Positions 22,880-35,149 of a stretch of DNA of 64,000 bases are shown here, in pieces. Positions within the stretch are counted from its first letter, which is position 1; the number at the start of each line of letters is the position of its first letter. Below the pieces are notes generated by a model. The model searched no databases. It was not told the origin of the DNA and was given only the letters and a program-made list of their open reading frames with translations. The DNA lies in the NCBI RefSeq assembly GCF_003473485.1, contig NC_053044.1:24177591-24241590 (forward strand), written 5' to 3'. The position numbers and the translations under genes are program-made. The DNA comes from Medicago truncatula. Taxonomy: Eukaryota > Streptophyta > Magnoliopsida > Fabales > Fabaceae.

Positions 22880-23070
22880 ATAAGTGGTTAGTGGTTAGTG
22901 GGTTTCTGGTTTTAGTGCTCATATCGGTTACTCCTCTGCCATTGTTGCCGAGCTTTGGGGTGTCATTTATGGCCTTGAATTAGCTTGGGACTCAGGTTGT
23001 AGGAATATCAAGTTGGAAGCAGACAATGCTGATATTGTGAACTCTTATCACAGGAGGATTGGTTTTTGAT
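22880..23070 (+). pseudogene. RNase H-like fragment of a LINE-type element
   Basis: The plus strand reads AELWGVIYGLELAWDSGCRN, then IKLEADNADIV, the central part of an RVT_3-type RNase H domain (conserved E and D of the catalytic core). It is isolated and followed by non-coding sequence. A 35-bp string is duplicated at 22822-22856 and 22938-22972. Confidence 0.65.
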
Positions 23071-24404
23071 TGAAGTTTTTGGTTTAAGTATGATTGGACT
23101 GTGAAGGTCTCTCATATGTCTTTGAATCTGGGGTTCTTGGAGTCTAGAAAGAATCTGGGGTTGCATAGATTTCACCAATCTCCAGTGGAGTTTGTCAGTC
23201 TTATTTCGCATTCAACTTGCAATAACTTCACAAAAGACCTCAAATAAGATAATGAAATTCAAATTTACAGTAACAAAATGCCTCGTATAATTCACAAACA
23301 ATCACAGGAAAATCTTTGAACACTGTAGCTTATAAATGAAAAAAATAAGAAACAGTTGTAAAGCATACAAAGTATGTTCAAATGGCAGTATTGGAATTTG
23401 GAACTGAAACATTGGAGGACATGAAATCAGTGTTCCATTGACACACTATAAATACCATCGTAAGTTCCTGAAATGCCAAATTCCCTAGCCCACAATTCCT
23501 CATATCAGATTAAGCATACATAGTTCAGCGGTGAAATCACATTCAATGAATACAAATCAACATCAAAGTAATGCAATACATTATAATACAATACAAGAAT
23601 AAAAATTCGAGATTAAAGTAGTTGTCAATGGAATTGTGCATGCTTAATCTGATCTGTGCATACATAAACAAAATTCGGCACTTCAAGTCACCAACATCAA
23701 TTTTGAATACTAAATACTGTTGCACAACTTTCTCAACTGTCTTGTACCATTGCTTCTAGATCTACATGAATAATATCTGACAAAGGGACCATTGTCCATA
23801 ACCCCCAACACAATGGATCACTTAATATCTTCTAATAAACTTTGCCTAGTATGTATGTCCATACTTGCATTGCATCTGAACTCTGAAGGATTATAACAAC
23901 CAGGTTCCTGCAGATCAAATAGGATCATGTAAGAATCAAGAAGTTGAATGAATCTTACAGAGAATTATGTACCTACATACCTCTTACAAAAGTAAAAAGA
24001 TAACAATATATGCAAAATTCATATGGTCAAGAAGTTCCTGTAAGCTAGATAAATAAAAATGGTTCTCTATGTGACTCAGGATGCCCAAAGGTTTTTATTA
24101 CATGTTAGAAGCTAAGGCTTATCTTAGGCTGTGAAGCTCCTATAAGCAAAAGTAAATTCAAATTGGTAACACAGATGATTAATTAAGCGATGTAAACAGA
24201 CACACTTTTAGTGTATCAGCAAGAAATATAATTCCTACTATAGAGTGTTCACTTAAGTTGAGACTACACACAATCATTTTAGTATATATGAACAATTTCT
24301 TTATTTAGCCAAGAGACTTGTAATTTGTGCTTTAATAATTAGTTATAACCGAAGAGATCTCTGTAAACTTAAACATGGAACGAAAGGGAAAAAAAATAAA
24401 CCAA
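23071..24404 (-). other. 3' flank of F-box gene A
   Basis: No independent coding region is seen. A segment at about 23640-23930 matches, inverted, the F-box tail sequence at 22720-22810 and 34820-35040. It includes a splice-acceptor-like ATTTGATCTGCAG (minus strand, near 23915), so an additional 3' exon is possible. 23390-23520 also resembles the PPR 3' flanks at 33270 and 44350. Confidence 0.45.
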
Positions 24405-26059
24405 TTATAAATGTTTTGGTCTAACAGATTTTTTTGTGCAATCTATGAAGTCAACTTTTGCTGTGGGCGAATTTTGACGCAAGAAGTCCACTATCCCATC
24501 AGGTACTGGTGGAGACGGTTCCGATCCTGATGCATATGCTTTTTTTATCCTGGTAGCTTCTTTCTTTGACTTCACTGTCTTTAACTTGTACTCGCATAGT
24601 GTCAAGCGAAGTCCATACAAAATTTCATCAATTTCCACTTTCATTGACTTCAACTTACCCAAGGAACGGTGTTTATGCTTTAACAGATCAGGAAATAAGC
24701 AGAGAACCTAAGTAACGAGGGATGCAGGAGGATTAGTAATGCAAGTCAACGGATTTTTTATTAAGTTTTAGAAGAAAATAAAAATGTATCTTAAGACAAA
24801 GAAGTAAAAATAGCCTCAAAACATGATATATAAGCTCTGCAAGAATGACACCTTTGATTCAAGGCATGTCCGGTGTCAAACACCAACATAGACACAAGTA
24901 TTACATTCAATTCAATTAATTCATTTTCTCAAATTATCATCTATGTCGGTGTCAGTGCTTTATAGTATATAAGTTAAAGTACCTGAAGAGCAGTTGCAGT
25001 GACTGTCAATGATTTTATATCAGCAAACTCTAGGAGCCAGCTGTATAGAAACAGAGGAGGTGCCTCAGTATCTGAATGTATTTCTGCATGGATATCTACA
25101 TGTTTAAGAGAAGAAATATTGCTCCCAATGATTCTCTGATAAGGAGTACCATTAAAAGTAAACGCACAAAGACTTGGAGTGCATAGCTCAATCATGTAAA
25201 AGTCTTCCGAGTGATTGTACATCGTAAAATTAACAAGCGTCGCACTTGATATACAAAGTTTACCTTTCACGGTACAATCAGAAATGAGCAAACTACTCAA
25301 CCTACTAAAGTTAGAAAATGGTTCAGCGCAATTGTTACCACTGACACAAAACGTAAAGTGCCCTAGTTGCAAGCTAGTTAACGCCGGTAAATCAAGAGAA
25401 TCCGGAAACAGATTTGAATAACCAGAAAGCATTAGATGTGTTAATGCAGGCAAACTAAGAGAGTTTAGGAACTGAGTTTTAAGATTTCTATCCCTTTGCG
25501 CAACAGAAAGCTGTAGATGTGTTAATGCAGGCAAACTGAATGAGTTTGGGAACTCTGTTTCACTATGTCTATCACGTTGCACAATAGAAAGCTCAAGATG
25601 TGTTAAAGGCTGAAATGAAAATAGGCTATGAGGAATTTGCGCAATGTCACAATTGACACAAAGTTGTAACCGCTGGACATTGTGTGAAATAGCGTAATTC
25701 ACAATCTTTTTAAGTTGAGGCTCAAAGCGGCCATTATGACGCTGAAAATCAAGAGACTGAAGTGAGATAGAGGAATCACGAAGAGATAAAATCTTAGACA
25801 CGAATGTGGTGAATATCTTGAAATTACGAAAGTCTCTATTATGCAATGTAAGAGCAGGAAGACGTTTCCAAAGATCTTTATATATTGGGGATAAAACACA
25901 AGTTTGAACAGCATGTTTGGTGTTCAGAAAGGAGAGAATGTGAAGGATAACACTTTCGGGCAAGTCACTGAGTCTATCTTCATTTTCACACTCGCTGCTG
26001 AGCTTAACTTTCTTCGTCAGCTGCGGCGGAATCGTTATCTCATCCGCTGAATTAGACAT
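24405..26059 (-). CDS. F-box/LRR protein, gene A (two exons)
   Basis: Exon 1 is 26059-24983 (359 codons) and exon 2 is 24707-24405; the intron is GT...AG and phase 0 (ALQ joined to VLCLFPDLLKHKH), giving 459 residues. An F-box lies at residues about 26-70 (EDRLSDLPESVILHILSFLN, CVLSPIYKDLWKRLPAL). It is followed by irregular plant LRRs, including three near-identical units around FPNSFSLPALTHL (residues about 170-230). The C-terminus ends PDGIVDFLRQNSP...VDFIDC. F-box proteins of this class act as substrate adaptors of SCF ubiquitin ligases; this is known for the family and the target is unknown. A Lys-rich stretch (TKKVKLSSE) precedes the F-box. Gene B at 37527-39197 is a close tandem paralogue. 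Large F-box/LRR families like this are typical of Medicago. Confidence 0.9.
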
Positions 26060-26089
26060 TTGGATATATACCTAGTAATCATAAAAGGT

Positions 26090-26905
26090 TGAAACTGTTA
26101 AATGTGCTTCGATCTCATCCCAAAAGCTAGCAACGTAGGTCAAATAACAAACTACAAACAATTTTAAAACCAACTTCAACACCCACCCCTCACGGCTAGC
26201 TTGGGCCTGAGTCCAATTCCCATATTACAATATTGGCTTAATTGCACTTTTGGACCCCTATCTTTCTAAAAGTTGCGGTTATGGCCCCCTAACTAATTTA
26301 AATACAAAACAGCCCTCTATGTTTTGATTCTTTGGCAGTTTTGGACCTCAGTCCATTAGTGAGGTGCCGCATGTATTATTTAGGGGGCCACATGGCACCT
26401 CACTAATGAACTGGGGGTCCAAAACTGCCAAAGAATCAAAACATAGGGGGCTGTTTTGTATTTAAATTAGTTAGGGGCCATAACCGCAACTTTTGGAAAG
26501 ATAGGGGTCCAAAAGTGCAATTAAGCCTACAATATTTAACCTGGCTCTGAATGGGCTTGAATCTTATCCCAAAAGTTAGCTCAAAAGATGAACTCAAATG
26601 GGAACCTGAGCAATGTAGGATAAATAACAAACTACAAACAACTTTAAAACCAACTTCAACATTTTCCAAACCTATTTAACATGTATCAAAGCTGTGTTAA
26701 GGATTGCATTGCAGGAATTAGACCCAGGCGCACGCTAGGAGTGAGGGTGGATGTTGAAGTTAGTTTTAAAGTTGTTTGTAGTTTGTTATTTGTCTTTGCT
26801 CAGGTTCCGGATTGTAGAGTGTATAAATATGATTGACTGCCCTCATCATTTTACCCTCATCATTTGAAGTAACTATTTTGGGATGAGATCAAAGCTCATT
26901 CAGAA
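26090..26905. repeat. Foldback repeat just upstream of F-box gene A
   Basis: The left arm (26090-26190, CTTCGATCTCATCCC and AACAAACTACAAACAA) is matched in inverse by the right arm (26755-26905). An extra internal copy of the arm lies at 26615-26665. The MITE at 26235-26527 is inserted in its left half. The same foldback, without the MITE, lies upstream of gene B at about 39232-39750, so it predates the duplication and sits in both putative promoters. Confidence 0.65.
26235..26527. mobile_element. Foldback MITE, Mutator-type, 293 bp (unit A only)
   Basis: It starts GGCTTAATTGCACTTTTGGA and ends with the inverse; the arms are about 125 bp and nearly perfect. Perfect 9-bp direct repeats TACAATATT flank it (26226-26234 and 26528-26536). 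The paralogous site in unit B (near 39370, GCAATCTTTAAC) is empty, so it inserted after the duplication. Confidence 0.92.
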
Positions 26906-28066
26906 ACAAAACGGCATTATTTTGTGCAATAAAAGTAATTGAGGAATTTCTTCAGCTAAATTTGAACGGAGAAAAAATGGTAGAAATAAGAAATACCTTA
27001 GAGTTGTGATTGAGATTATGAATCTGAGTAGAAGTAAGAGTGGAATGAATGAATGAATCTAGAACGATGGGAGTATACAACGGAGGCGATGGATCTCAAT
27101 AGTTAACTTCTTCACGTTTTCTAGGGTTTGTTTATCCTTTAGGCTATGTTTGGATTGATGGGTTGTAGTGGAATAGAATGGAATGAGATGGTATATAATA
27201 AAATTCCATTGTTTGGATTGATGGGATGGAATGGAATGCAATGAAACCAATTCCATTCTATACCACTCAATCCTTCAATTTCTTATTCCCCCCAATTTGG
27301 GAGGTATCCAATGAAATGAAATTTGTGTCTTGAAATTTTACTATTCTACCCTCCTTTTATTTGCCTCTTCCTCTACTCAATCACAATTTTCAACACGTTC
27401 TTTTCTCTATTTCTACTAACTGCATTTCACTTTCATCTTCTTTATACTGCTGACTGCTCTTCTTCTTCTCCTGTCTTCTCATTTCTACGATTTTGCTTCA
27501 CAAGGTACCTCATTTCTACCCCATTTATTTTTTCACCGTATGCTTCTATGCATGTTTAGTTATGTGTATCAAATTTTATTTGTCACGTGATCTTTTCATT
27601 TTTATTATGTGTATCATAACATCAATCCTTTGTGAGCCATTTATTTTGTGAACTAGCGTCAAAATTTTCATTTATTTTAGGTGATCGTGATAAATTTATA
27701 CACTTGCTCTGTTTGGGTATCCTATGATTTTGTCATTTTTGGTAGTGTGGAGTATCTCTATGTAGATAGTTGATGAATGTAAAATAGAGGGTGTGTTCTT
27801 TTTATTTGTTTATTCTAGTTTCTTATATATGGCATATGCATGTCATTTGATTTTTTTTCGTGGAACTGAGATTATGTCTATATGCTAGTTGTATAAAGTA
27901 ACCATCATTAGAACAGTGAAGACTTGTGAGATTTTGTCTATATATGATTTTTTTTGCTTAGTTATTTGTGGTACTGGGTTTTTGTCTATATATGATTCTT
28001 TGCTTTGTTATTTGTGGTACTGAGATTTTGTCTATATGTGATTTTTTTTTTTTTGCTTTGTTATAG

Positions 28067-29391
28067 ATGACTAATGAAGACATGAGAACAAAACATTTGA
28101 AATTGCTTCAAATGATGATTGTTCAAGTATCCATCATTATAGTTCTAATATTTCGCCTAAAAAACAAGTCTAGATCTCAAATACCCTCTAGAATCATAGA
28201 GCATATAGAGAAAGTTAGGAACAAACTAATGAAACATATAATAGGTAGTGACCAATGTTATGATATAATTCGTATGAGTCCCAAAGCTTTCGTAAACTTG
28301 TGCACCTTATTACGAGATCACGGTGGGCTTACACATACACGAAGAGCATCTATCGAGGAACAAGTAGCCAAATTTCTTCACACAGTCGGACATAACGTCA
28401 GAAATCGTGTGTTGTCCTTCTTCTTTAGACGCTTAGGTGAAACAATTAGTCGTCATTTTCATAGAGTATTAGATGCTTTGATAGAATTGGAAGACAAATT
28501 TTTGAAACAACCTGATGGAACACAAGTGCCTCTAGAGATACGTAACAACAATAGGTTCTACCCATATTTCAAGGTAAGAATAAGTTTGTCTTACACTTCG
28601 ATAAGTTATGTTATACACTTTTAATGGGATAATTGAATGCCAGGATTGTATCGGAGCAATTGACTGTACACATATACGTGTCAAAGTTCCAACAGAACTT
28701 GCACTTAGATACCGTGGTAGAAAAGATTACCCTACACAAAATGTACTCGCTGCGTGCACATTTGACTTGAAATTTACATATGTCTTGGTTGGATGGGAAG
28801 GAACAGCATCAGACTCAAGAATAGTAAAGAGTGCTTTGACACGTCGGTATCCTCTTAAAGTCCCGCAAGGTAACGAAAAAATACAAAAGCTTTTTATAAG
28901 TATGTAGCTTATCCAAACTAATAGACTCATTATTTTCTATAGGAAAATATTATCTTGCTGATGCGGGGTTTCCTTTAAAGGCATGTCTCATCACACCTTA
29001 TAGGGAAGAACGTTACCACTTACAAGAATATTCTAGAAATCCACCTCGAAACCCTCGCGAGTTGTTCAACAATCGACATTCATCGTTAAGAATGTCTATT
29101 GAATGTGCATTTGGAGTGTTGAAGAAGAGATTTCCAATTCTGCAAACTTCAACTAAACCCACATTTAGAATTAAAACTCAAAATAAAATCATTGTTGCTT
29201 GTTGCATCTTACACAATTATTTGATGACTGAAGACCCTAACCAGAATCTAATAGACGAGGTGCGTCACGAGCTCACAAATGAAAGCGGTTTGCAAGAGGG
29301 ACATCAAGCTCAAAGAGAAAACAATGATGATACAGCTAGAGGAGAGCTAGTTAGAGCTGATGTTACTGGTTCAATGTGGATAACTTACTAA
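28067..29391 (+). CDS. PIF/Harbinger (HARBI1-like) DDE transposase, intact
   Basis: Exons 28067-28573, 28644-28869 and 28943-29391 join in frame to 393 residues with GT...AG introns. The N-terminal part (residues about 30-165) is the usual plant Harbinger helical region (RMSPKAFVNLCTLLRDHGG, EEQVAKFLHTVGHN). The DDE_4 nuclease core follows, with catalytic residues D176 (GAIDCTHI), D226 (TASDSRIV) and E298 (SIECAFGVLKKRFPIL). An acceptor-like TTATAG immediately before the ATG suggests a 5' leader intron. The protein excises and inserts the element as a nuclear complex with the Myb-like partner. No stop or frameshift is seen. Confidence 0.93.
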
Positions 29392-29682
29392 AAAAGTGTT
29401 TGAAGGCCTCTCTTTCAAATATGGAGTGTTCTTAGGCTATTTAGGCTAGTTTATTGGTGTTTGTTTTGATGTTTTGGGCTTATGTTTTGAAGCTTAACAT
29501 GTTGCCATTTGTTTGAGTATGAAAACTGACACTTTGTTGATAATAATGTGAACTTGTGGAATCTGTTTGCAATCTGAATCTTAATTTTTAGTGCTTGGAA
29601 TCTTCATATTTCAACTTGTGCTTGAGTTTGTAATTTGTGCTTGAATTATTATATATGTCGTTTGTTTTTTTTAATATTAGAT

Positions 29683-30724
29683 ATGGAAGAAAGTTCAAAG
29701 AGGCCAAGGAAATGCAAAGGTCCTGATACTTGTAATTGGACTTTAGCTATGGATGAGGTATTGATTGATGCATATTTGCATCAACATACTCTGGGAAATA
29801 AAAATGGTAACAGTCTGACATCATTTGCAATGGATAGTATTTTTCAAGAGCTGAAAACTCACTTTCCAGACAAGCCAATTACTAAAGACAAGATTAAAGA
29901 TCACATGAAAAATATCAAAGCAAAGTTCAATCCTTGTTATGATGTTTTCAAGAATGGTCTGAGTGGGTTTGCATGGAATGCAGAGACAAATATGTGGATT
30001 GCTGAAGATGAAGTCTGGGAAAGTCTAATTAAGGTATTATTTACTTCAACTGAAGTATTTTTTTTTATCAAGTGTACATGATAAGTTTTTTTTTATGTAA
30101 CACTTTGTTTAATTTACGAAATTGTAGACAAAACCCGTAGCTGCTGAGTGGAAAAATAAGCCTATTATGTTTTAAGATAAACTAGCAACTCTTTTTGGGA
30201 AAGATCGAGCAACAGGAGATGATGAAGATACAGGATTTGAAATGTGAGCAAAAAAAGCTGCTAGTGCTAAAAAAAATTACGGTCCAACCATTGAGGATAT
30301 AGACCATTTGGTTGAAACCAATGAAGTTACTTTGGAGGGATTTGAAGTTGATGAAGAATTTGATCCCAATGGTTCTCCTAAAAGACCTTCTATTAGGAAG
30401 CCTCAAGATGTACCATCATCTAGGAATAAGAAACGTGCAAGAAAGGTGGATGAAGATGAGACAAGCATGAGCGAAATTGCTAAGACTTTTAAGAAAATGG
30501 CTGAGATGTTTGAACTGAACACTGTAGAGTTGGTCAAACAGAATAAGAGTTCTAGTGCTGAAGATGTTTGGGCTAACTTGGTCGAGATTGGTGTTGAAGA
30601 AGCTTCCTTGCCTTGTGTCTACATGCACCTTGTTCAACATCCAGAAGCATTGAAAGCTTTTAATGGAATTCCAGTTGATAAGCGTAAGGAAATGTTACCT
30701 TACATTGTGCCGAACTATCCTTGA
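29683..30724 (+). pseudogene. Harbinger Myb/SANT-like partner gene, two nonsense codons
   Basis: Exon 1 (29683-30033) encodes a Myb/SANT-like DNA-binding domain (CNWTLAMDEVLIDAYLHQH, DHMKNIKAKFNPCYDVFK, NMWIAEDEVWESL). Exon 2 (30128-30724) continues in frame after a GT...AG intron. It contains TAA at 30173 (IMF-stop-DKLATLFGKDRATG) and TGA at 30245 (GFEM-stop-AKKAASAKK). The remainder is clean and ends LPYIVPNYP. This second protein is normally needed with the transposase for nuclear import and binding of the ends, so the element is probably not autonomous unless a copy elsewhere supplies it. Alternative splicing around the stops cannot be excluded. Confidence 0.88.
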
Positions 30725-31329
30725 AGAATAGTATTATGATCTGCAGTGAACCCATGCTTTACTTATTTTGTTATTAACAGCTAATGTTGGTTGAAAAGAA
30801 ACTCTTTTGTTTGTTAGCTTTTTGAGAGGTTTAAAAAGCCATTTTTGTAGAAGCAAGAAAAGCTTGTTTTGGTGGGAAAAAAAAAAAGACAAGCACTGTT
30901 ATTTTGTTCTGTTTGAGTTCTAACATTACTCATGCAAGTACATGTTAATTATCAACTATTGCATTTTGACAGGATAATGTTTCTTGTCTATGATGTTTTC
31001 TTTATTAGTCTATGATGTTTCTTAGTCTATGATTTTTCTCGTTACATTCAGTCAGTGATATTAGCCATTGTTTGATACATATATGAATAAATAATCATAA
31101 TATGGAACTTATTTTATAAGGGTAAAAATGGAAAAAAATATTGTAACTTATTTTATTCCATCCATTATCTAAACAATGGAGTGGGAACCTTGTTCTATTA
31201 AATTGTAAAATATCCAAACAATGGAATGGAATCCATATTCCATTCCGTTCCGTTCCGTTCCATTCCATTCCATTCCGCTCATTTAAATACCGTTCCGTTC
31301 CACTCTCTTCCATCAATCCAAACAGAGCC

Positions 31330-32244
31330 TATTTTTTATTTTGAGTAGAAAGGAGAGAAAAGGTTTTAGCGGAGAAAATTAAATCCACAAATCCGATATC
31401 AAGCCGTAAAAGATATCAAAAACTTTAATATAGTGTCACTAAATTTTTGATAGATAAATGATTTTTTTTTTTTACAAAAAAAAAAAAAAGATGTTCATTT
31501 ATTCAAATTGATAAACTACATTACATCAAATACAGACATCGCTAAAGACGTAAAGATGAATCTACGAACAAACTCACATCATCCAAGTTAATAGCATACA
31601 ACTGCAAAATGCCTACAAATAATATGATAAAATCTAAGTAACTGAAATTCTTATGCTTCCAGATAATATGATAAAATCTAAGTTACTGAAATTCTTATGC
31701 TTCCAGATCTGTAACGTTGACTCCCAAATCATTGATGTAACTTGTAATTGACCGATGTCGATCTTTCAATAGGAACTAAACAAACATCGCGACAAGACGC
31801 GAAATCAAATGCCACACAAGACGACTAAGAACACAACACCGCAATTAGACGACGAAATCACAAAAAACACAAAAGAAAAAACTCGATATATTTGAAAATC
31901 ACTTATTTAAATTGAAAGAAAAGAGGAAAGAAGATGTAGAGGAAAGAAAAGAGGAAAGGAAGTTTAGAGAGAAGTTGGAGTTTCTCTCACTAAAAAACTA
32001 GGGCCGGCTATTTGGTTTGTTTTTTTTATCCCGTTGAGTTAATAGATAAATGATATTTGTATAATCATTCTCTCTCATATTAGTATTATGTTTTTATTCT
32101 ACTTTTCTTTGTAAATTTATCGTGTATTTCAAAAATTGTCACGCAAATGATTATTTAAACAATACACCCTCTTCTCAATAATTATTACCATTTAGTCTAT
32201 CTATCTAAACAAGTTGAAAGAAATTAGATTGTCCACATCGCTTA
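31330..32244. repeat. Unit A spacer with a 44-bp tandem duplication
   Basis: After the Harbinger element the sequence matches 39970-40150 of unit B. It contains an exact tandem pair of a 44-bp unit (31619-31662 and 31663-31706, one mismatch). The stretch 31480-32000 follows an A/T run and may be a LINE 3' end, but carries no recognisable frame. No gene is seen. Confidence 0.5.
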
Positions 32245-32731
32245 ACTTTTTTTTTTAAACAACAAATTTTATTAAGCAACACCCGCACAAGATGCACAGA
32301 GTAAGCAAAGCAACAACAATACACAAGGTATCGTAAATATGCGGAACACGGACGCCTCAATCCAACAATCCACAAAACAGAAGCCTACCCCCTAAGTTCT
32401 TACCCATAAAAGACAATCTTTCAGGTCCCAACATCATTCATAAAACATACGAGAAGGGATGTTCCACCTCGTTAAGCTCCACCTCCTAGATAAAATCTTC
32501 ATTTCTTCCACAATACAATCCGATTCACTCACCACATTTTTGAAGATTATACGTTTCTAACTTTCCATAACATCCAAATTGTTGCATGTCAAAGAAGACG
32601 ATAACCTTTACAAACCCTCTCATTGAAAGTTAGGTCACTCCAACACTGCCAATGATAAAAAGAGATTTGACAGTGTAATTAAATTACCTTTGGAGCCACC
32701 CCATAAGATGATCCCAAACATTCCTCCCAAT
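32245..32731 (-). mobile_element. 5'-truncated LINE insertion (unit A only)
   Basis: A T-run at the left edge marks the poly(A) tail of a minus-strand element. TCCACATC(G/A)CTTA is repeated at both sides (32232-32244 and 32732-32744, 13 bp with one mismatch) as a target duplication. The empty site is present in unit B near 43082-43102. No intact coding sequence remains. Confidence 0.85.
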
Positions 32732-32744
32732 TCCACATCACTTA

Positions 32745-33863
32745 GCTATTATTTATTTTGAGTGCTTTAGTAAATGTATTTGTCACACAAACATTTTATA
32801 ATTTATTTAGAATTGTTATTTAATAAACATCTAATCTATGCAACATGAAAGCTCGTTTTTTTTTTAACAAAACAGGTGTCAAAAATAACTCTTCATTCTT
32901 TATTTAAACACAAATAATTAAGTGGAATTCGTGAAAAGTGTTTTCTGGATCATCATTCTCACCTAATATTTTACTCTACAAGAGATGTTATTCCGCTTAT
33001 TGCTAAATAGAAGAAATACCAACCATTATAAATATTCCTTAAAAAAAACATTATAAACATATTGTTAGAGATCATTGTCACAACTCAGTAGTTAGTGTTA
33101 CTCTAAGATTTTTCATGTATCTGAGAAGTCTTCTCAGACAATAAAGACTTTCTTAACACTTTTTTTATGAGAAACACTTTTTTCTTATGACAAAAAACTA
33201 GTATTAATACTTTTTTTTTTTAGCAAACTAGTATTAACACTTGAAAATGAAATAGTTTTGTTTCAAACATTTGAGGACATGTGAAATGAGTGTTCTTTTG
33301 ACACTATAAATACCATCATAAGTTCCTGAAATACCAAATCCATAATGCCTTAGACCAGATTAAGCATGCAAAGTTGAGTGGTGAAATCACATTCAATGTA
33401 TACAAATCAACATCAAAGCAACACAAAACAATACAATACAGTATAATACAAGAATACAAATTAAAGAGATTAAAGTAGTTGTTCTTCACATTAGATATTA
33501 TCAAAGATAATCCTCTCACTGTTTGGTGTTCAAGCATTGGAAAAAGAAAGAAAGTAATTTACTATTATATATCATTTTGTAAGGTAAACAAAAATAAAAA
33601 ATAAGTGTAACTAATATGACATATTCATATAAACTATTGAACCGAAACTTACAGTGTAAGAGTGAACAAAAATAAGGGATTTTCATGAAAAACCACTCCC
33701 CTCTCCCTCTTCAAAATTTCCCTTGAATTAAACATCAAGAGAAATTAATATCTATATAGTTTTGCAAAGAGCAAACTACTTTTATTTACATTTATGATGA
33801 TCAAATGGGTAACCATTCTGTCTTTCACTTGCAAATCAAATGCAGACACTGGAAGTGCGAGAT
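32745..33863. other. Unit A spacer and 3' flank of the PPR fragment
   Basis: Colinear with 43100-45100 of unit B. A stretch of about 550 bp present in B (43787-44345, with a LINE fragment) is absent here. No coding region is supported. Confidence 0.5.
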
Positions 33864-34818
33864 TCAAGAGTCGATACCATTTGTGCAGGAAAGGGACAGT
33901 GAAGAAAAATGTAACATGAAATGCAACTCCATCCTAGCCTTTGAATCAAAATAGGAACGACGGTGTAGTACAAATATAAAAATCAACCAACAAAAACAAT
34001 GGCAACTCCAATGTATATCAAAGTCAGGCTGGTAGCCTTTTTCCTGCATGGCTTGCACGAGATCTGACGCCTTCTTAAGATTCTTTTCCATGTGATAACT
34101 TTTAATTACAGTGCAATACATTTTCTCGTCGGTGTTTCACCTCCGTGGATCATGTCCACTAGGAATTGTTCTGCTTGTTCTGTCCTCCCACGTTCGCAGA
34201 AGCTAAACACAAGCATTTCGACTGTGTCGATTCTTAGTTTGAAAGTCCAGTTTAGCATTTCATAAGAAAAATTTGAAGCTGTGTCCAACTCATTTTGTGC
34301 ACAGAATCCATGAATGAGAAAATCATAGCTCGTTGAAATCGGAATGTTGGATTTCTTTAGCATTATGTTCATAAGATGAACTGCCTTCTTTAATCTTCCA
34401 AACTCACAAAAACGCTTAATCAAGTAATTGTAATCAATATTATCGGGAGTTAGAGATTCTTCTTTCATCCTATCCAAAAAACATTCCGCATTTTCCACAA
34501 AACCAAGGGAAAGAAGGCTTTCCATGATTCTTGTTTGGATGAGAGAATCATGTTTCCATCCTCTATATCCCATTTCTCGACTCAATTCCACAGCTTTTTG
34601 TAGTTTGCCGACATCACACAGGCTGCTTATTACCTTCCTTAAGCTTCGGTCACTTGGTTTGATTCCTTTTGAAATCATGGTAGTAAGATGATGCAAAGAA
34701 CTGGACAAATCCTTACATTGCAAGAAACCATAGACAAGATAGTTTTGACCAACTTCGTTGAGCACAATTTTCTTCTCTTCCATTTCAGTTAGTATCTTCT
34801 TCACATCCAACCGGTTTC
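33864..34818 (-). pseudogene. PPR gene fragment (unit A), truncated at the duplication joint
   Basis: The minus strand is closely similar to the last quarter of the complete PPR gene at 45160-48762, starting at GNRLDVKKILTEMEEKKIVL (34817) and running through about eight PPR motifs. A 1-bp loss in an A-run near 34120 shifts the frame before MYCTVIKSYHMEKNLKKAS. After YQPDFDIHW the C-terminal tail has been deleted, joining directly to 3'-flank sequence. Upstream, the open frame continues to ATG 34894 through inverted F-box-tail sequence, so the predicted N-terminus is chimeric. It is most likely not functional. Confidence 0.9.
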
Positions 34819-35149
34819 CAAGTATGGCCATACATACTTGGAAACTTTTATTAGAAGATTTTAAGTGATCCATTATGTTGGGGGTTATGGACAATGGTCC
34901 CTTTGTCGGATATTATTCACGTAGCTATAGAAGCAATGGTACAAGACATTTGGGAAAGTTGTATAATGAGTGGCAGTTCAGGCCTAACAGTGTTTAGTAT
35001 TCAATATTGATGCTGGTTGAATACTTGAAGTGATGAATTTCGTTTATGTATGTATGTGTTATTTGATGATCTTCCTTGAGTATTTGGGTTGTTCATTGAG
35101 GTCAAAGTCTCCCTGCATTAACTTTAGAGATAGTTGGATCAATATTTTC

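Larger units (their letters stand above)
27142..31329 (+). mobile_element. PIF/Harbinger transposon, complete, 4,188 bp
   Basis: The ends are GGCTATGTTTGGATTGATGG and the inverse of CCATCAATCCAAACAGAGCC (one mismatch). Subterminal regions are rich in GGAATGGAAT repeats. It carries the two genes expected of the superfamily: a DDE transposase and a Myb/SANT-like partner, both on the plus strand. The paralogous site in unit B is empty (CCTTTAGATTTTTTATTTTG near 39970), which fixes the boundaries. TA flanks both ends; a full 3-bp duplication is not clear (TTA left, TAT right). Confidence 0.93.
22763..34818. repeat. F-box/PPR tandem duplication, unit A
   Basis: Unit A is colinear with unit B (34819 to about 46087). 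Shared order: F-box tail with RNase H fragment, F-box gene on the minus strand, a foldback repeat upstream of the F-box gene, AT-rich spacer, then the 3' part of a PPR gene. Unit A ends inside the PPR gene at GGTTTCCA (34812-34819), where it joins the start of unit B. A-only insertions are at 26235, 27142 and 32245. Confidence 0.85.
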
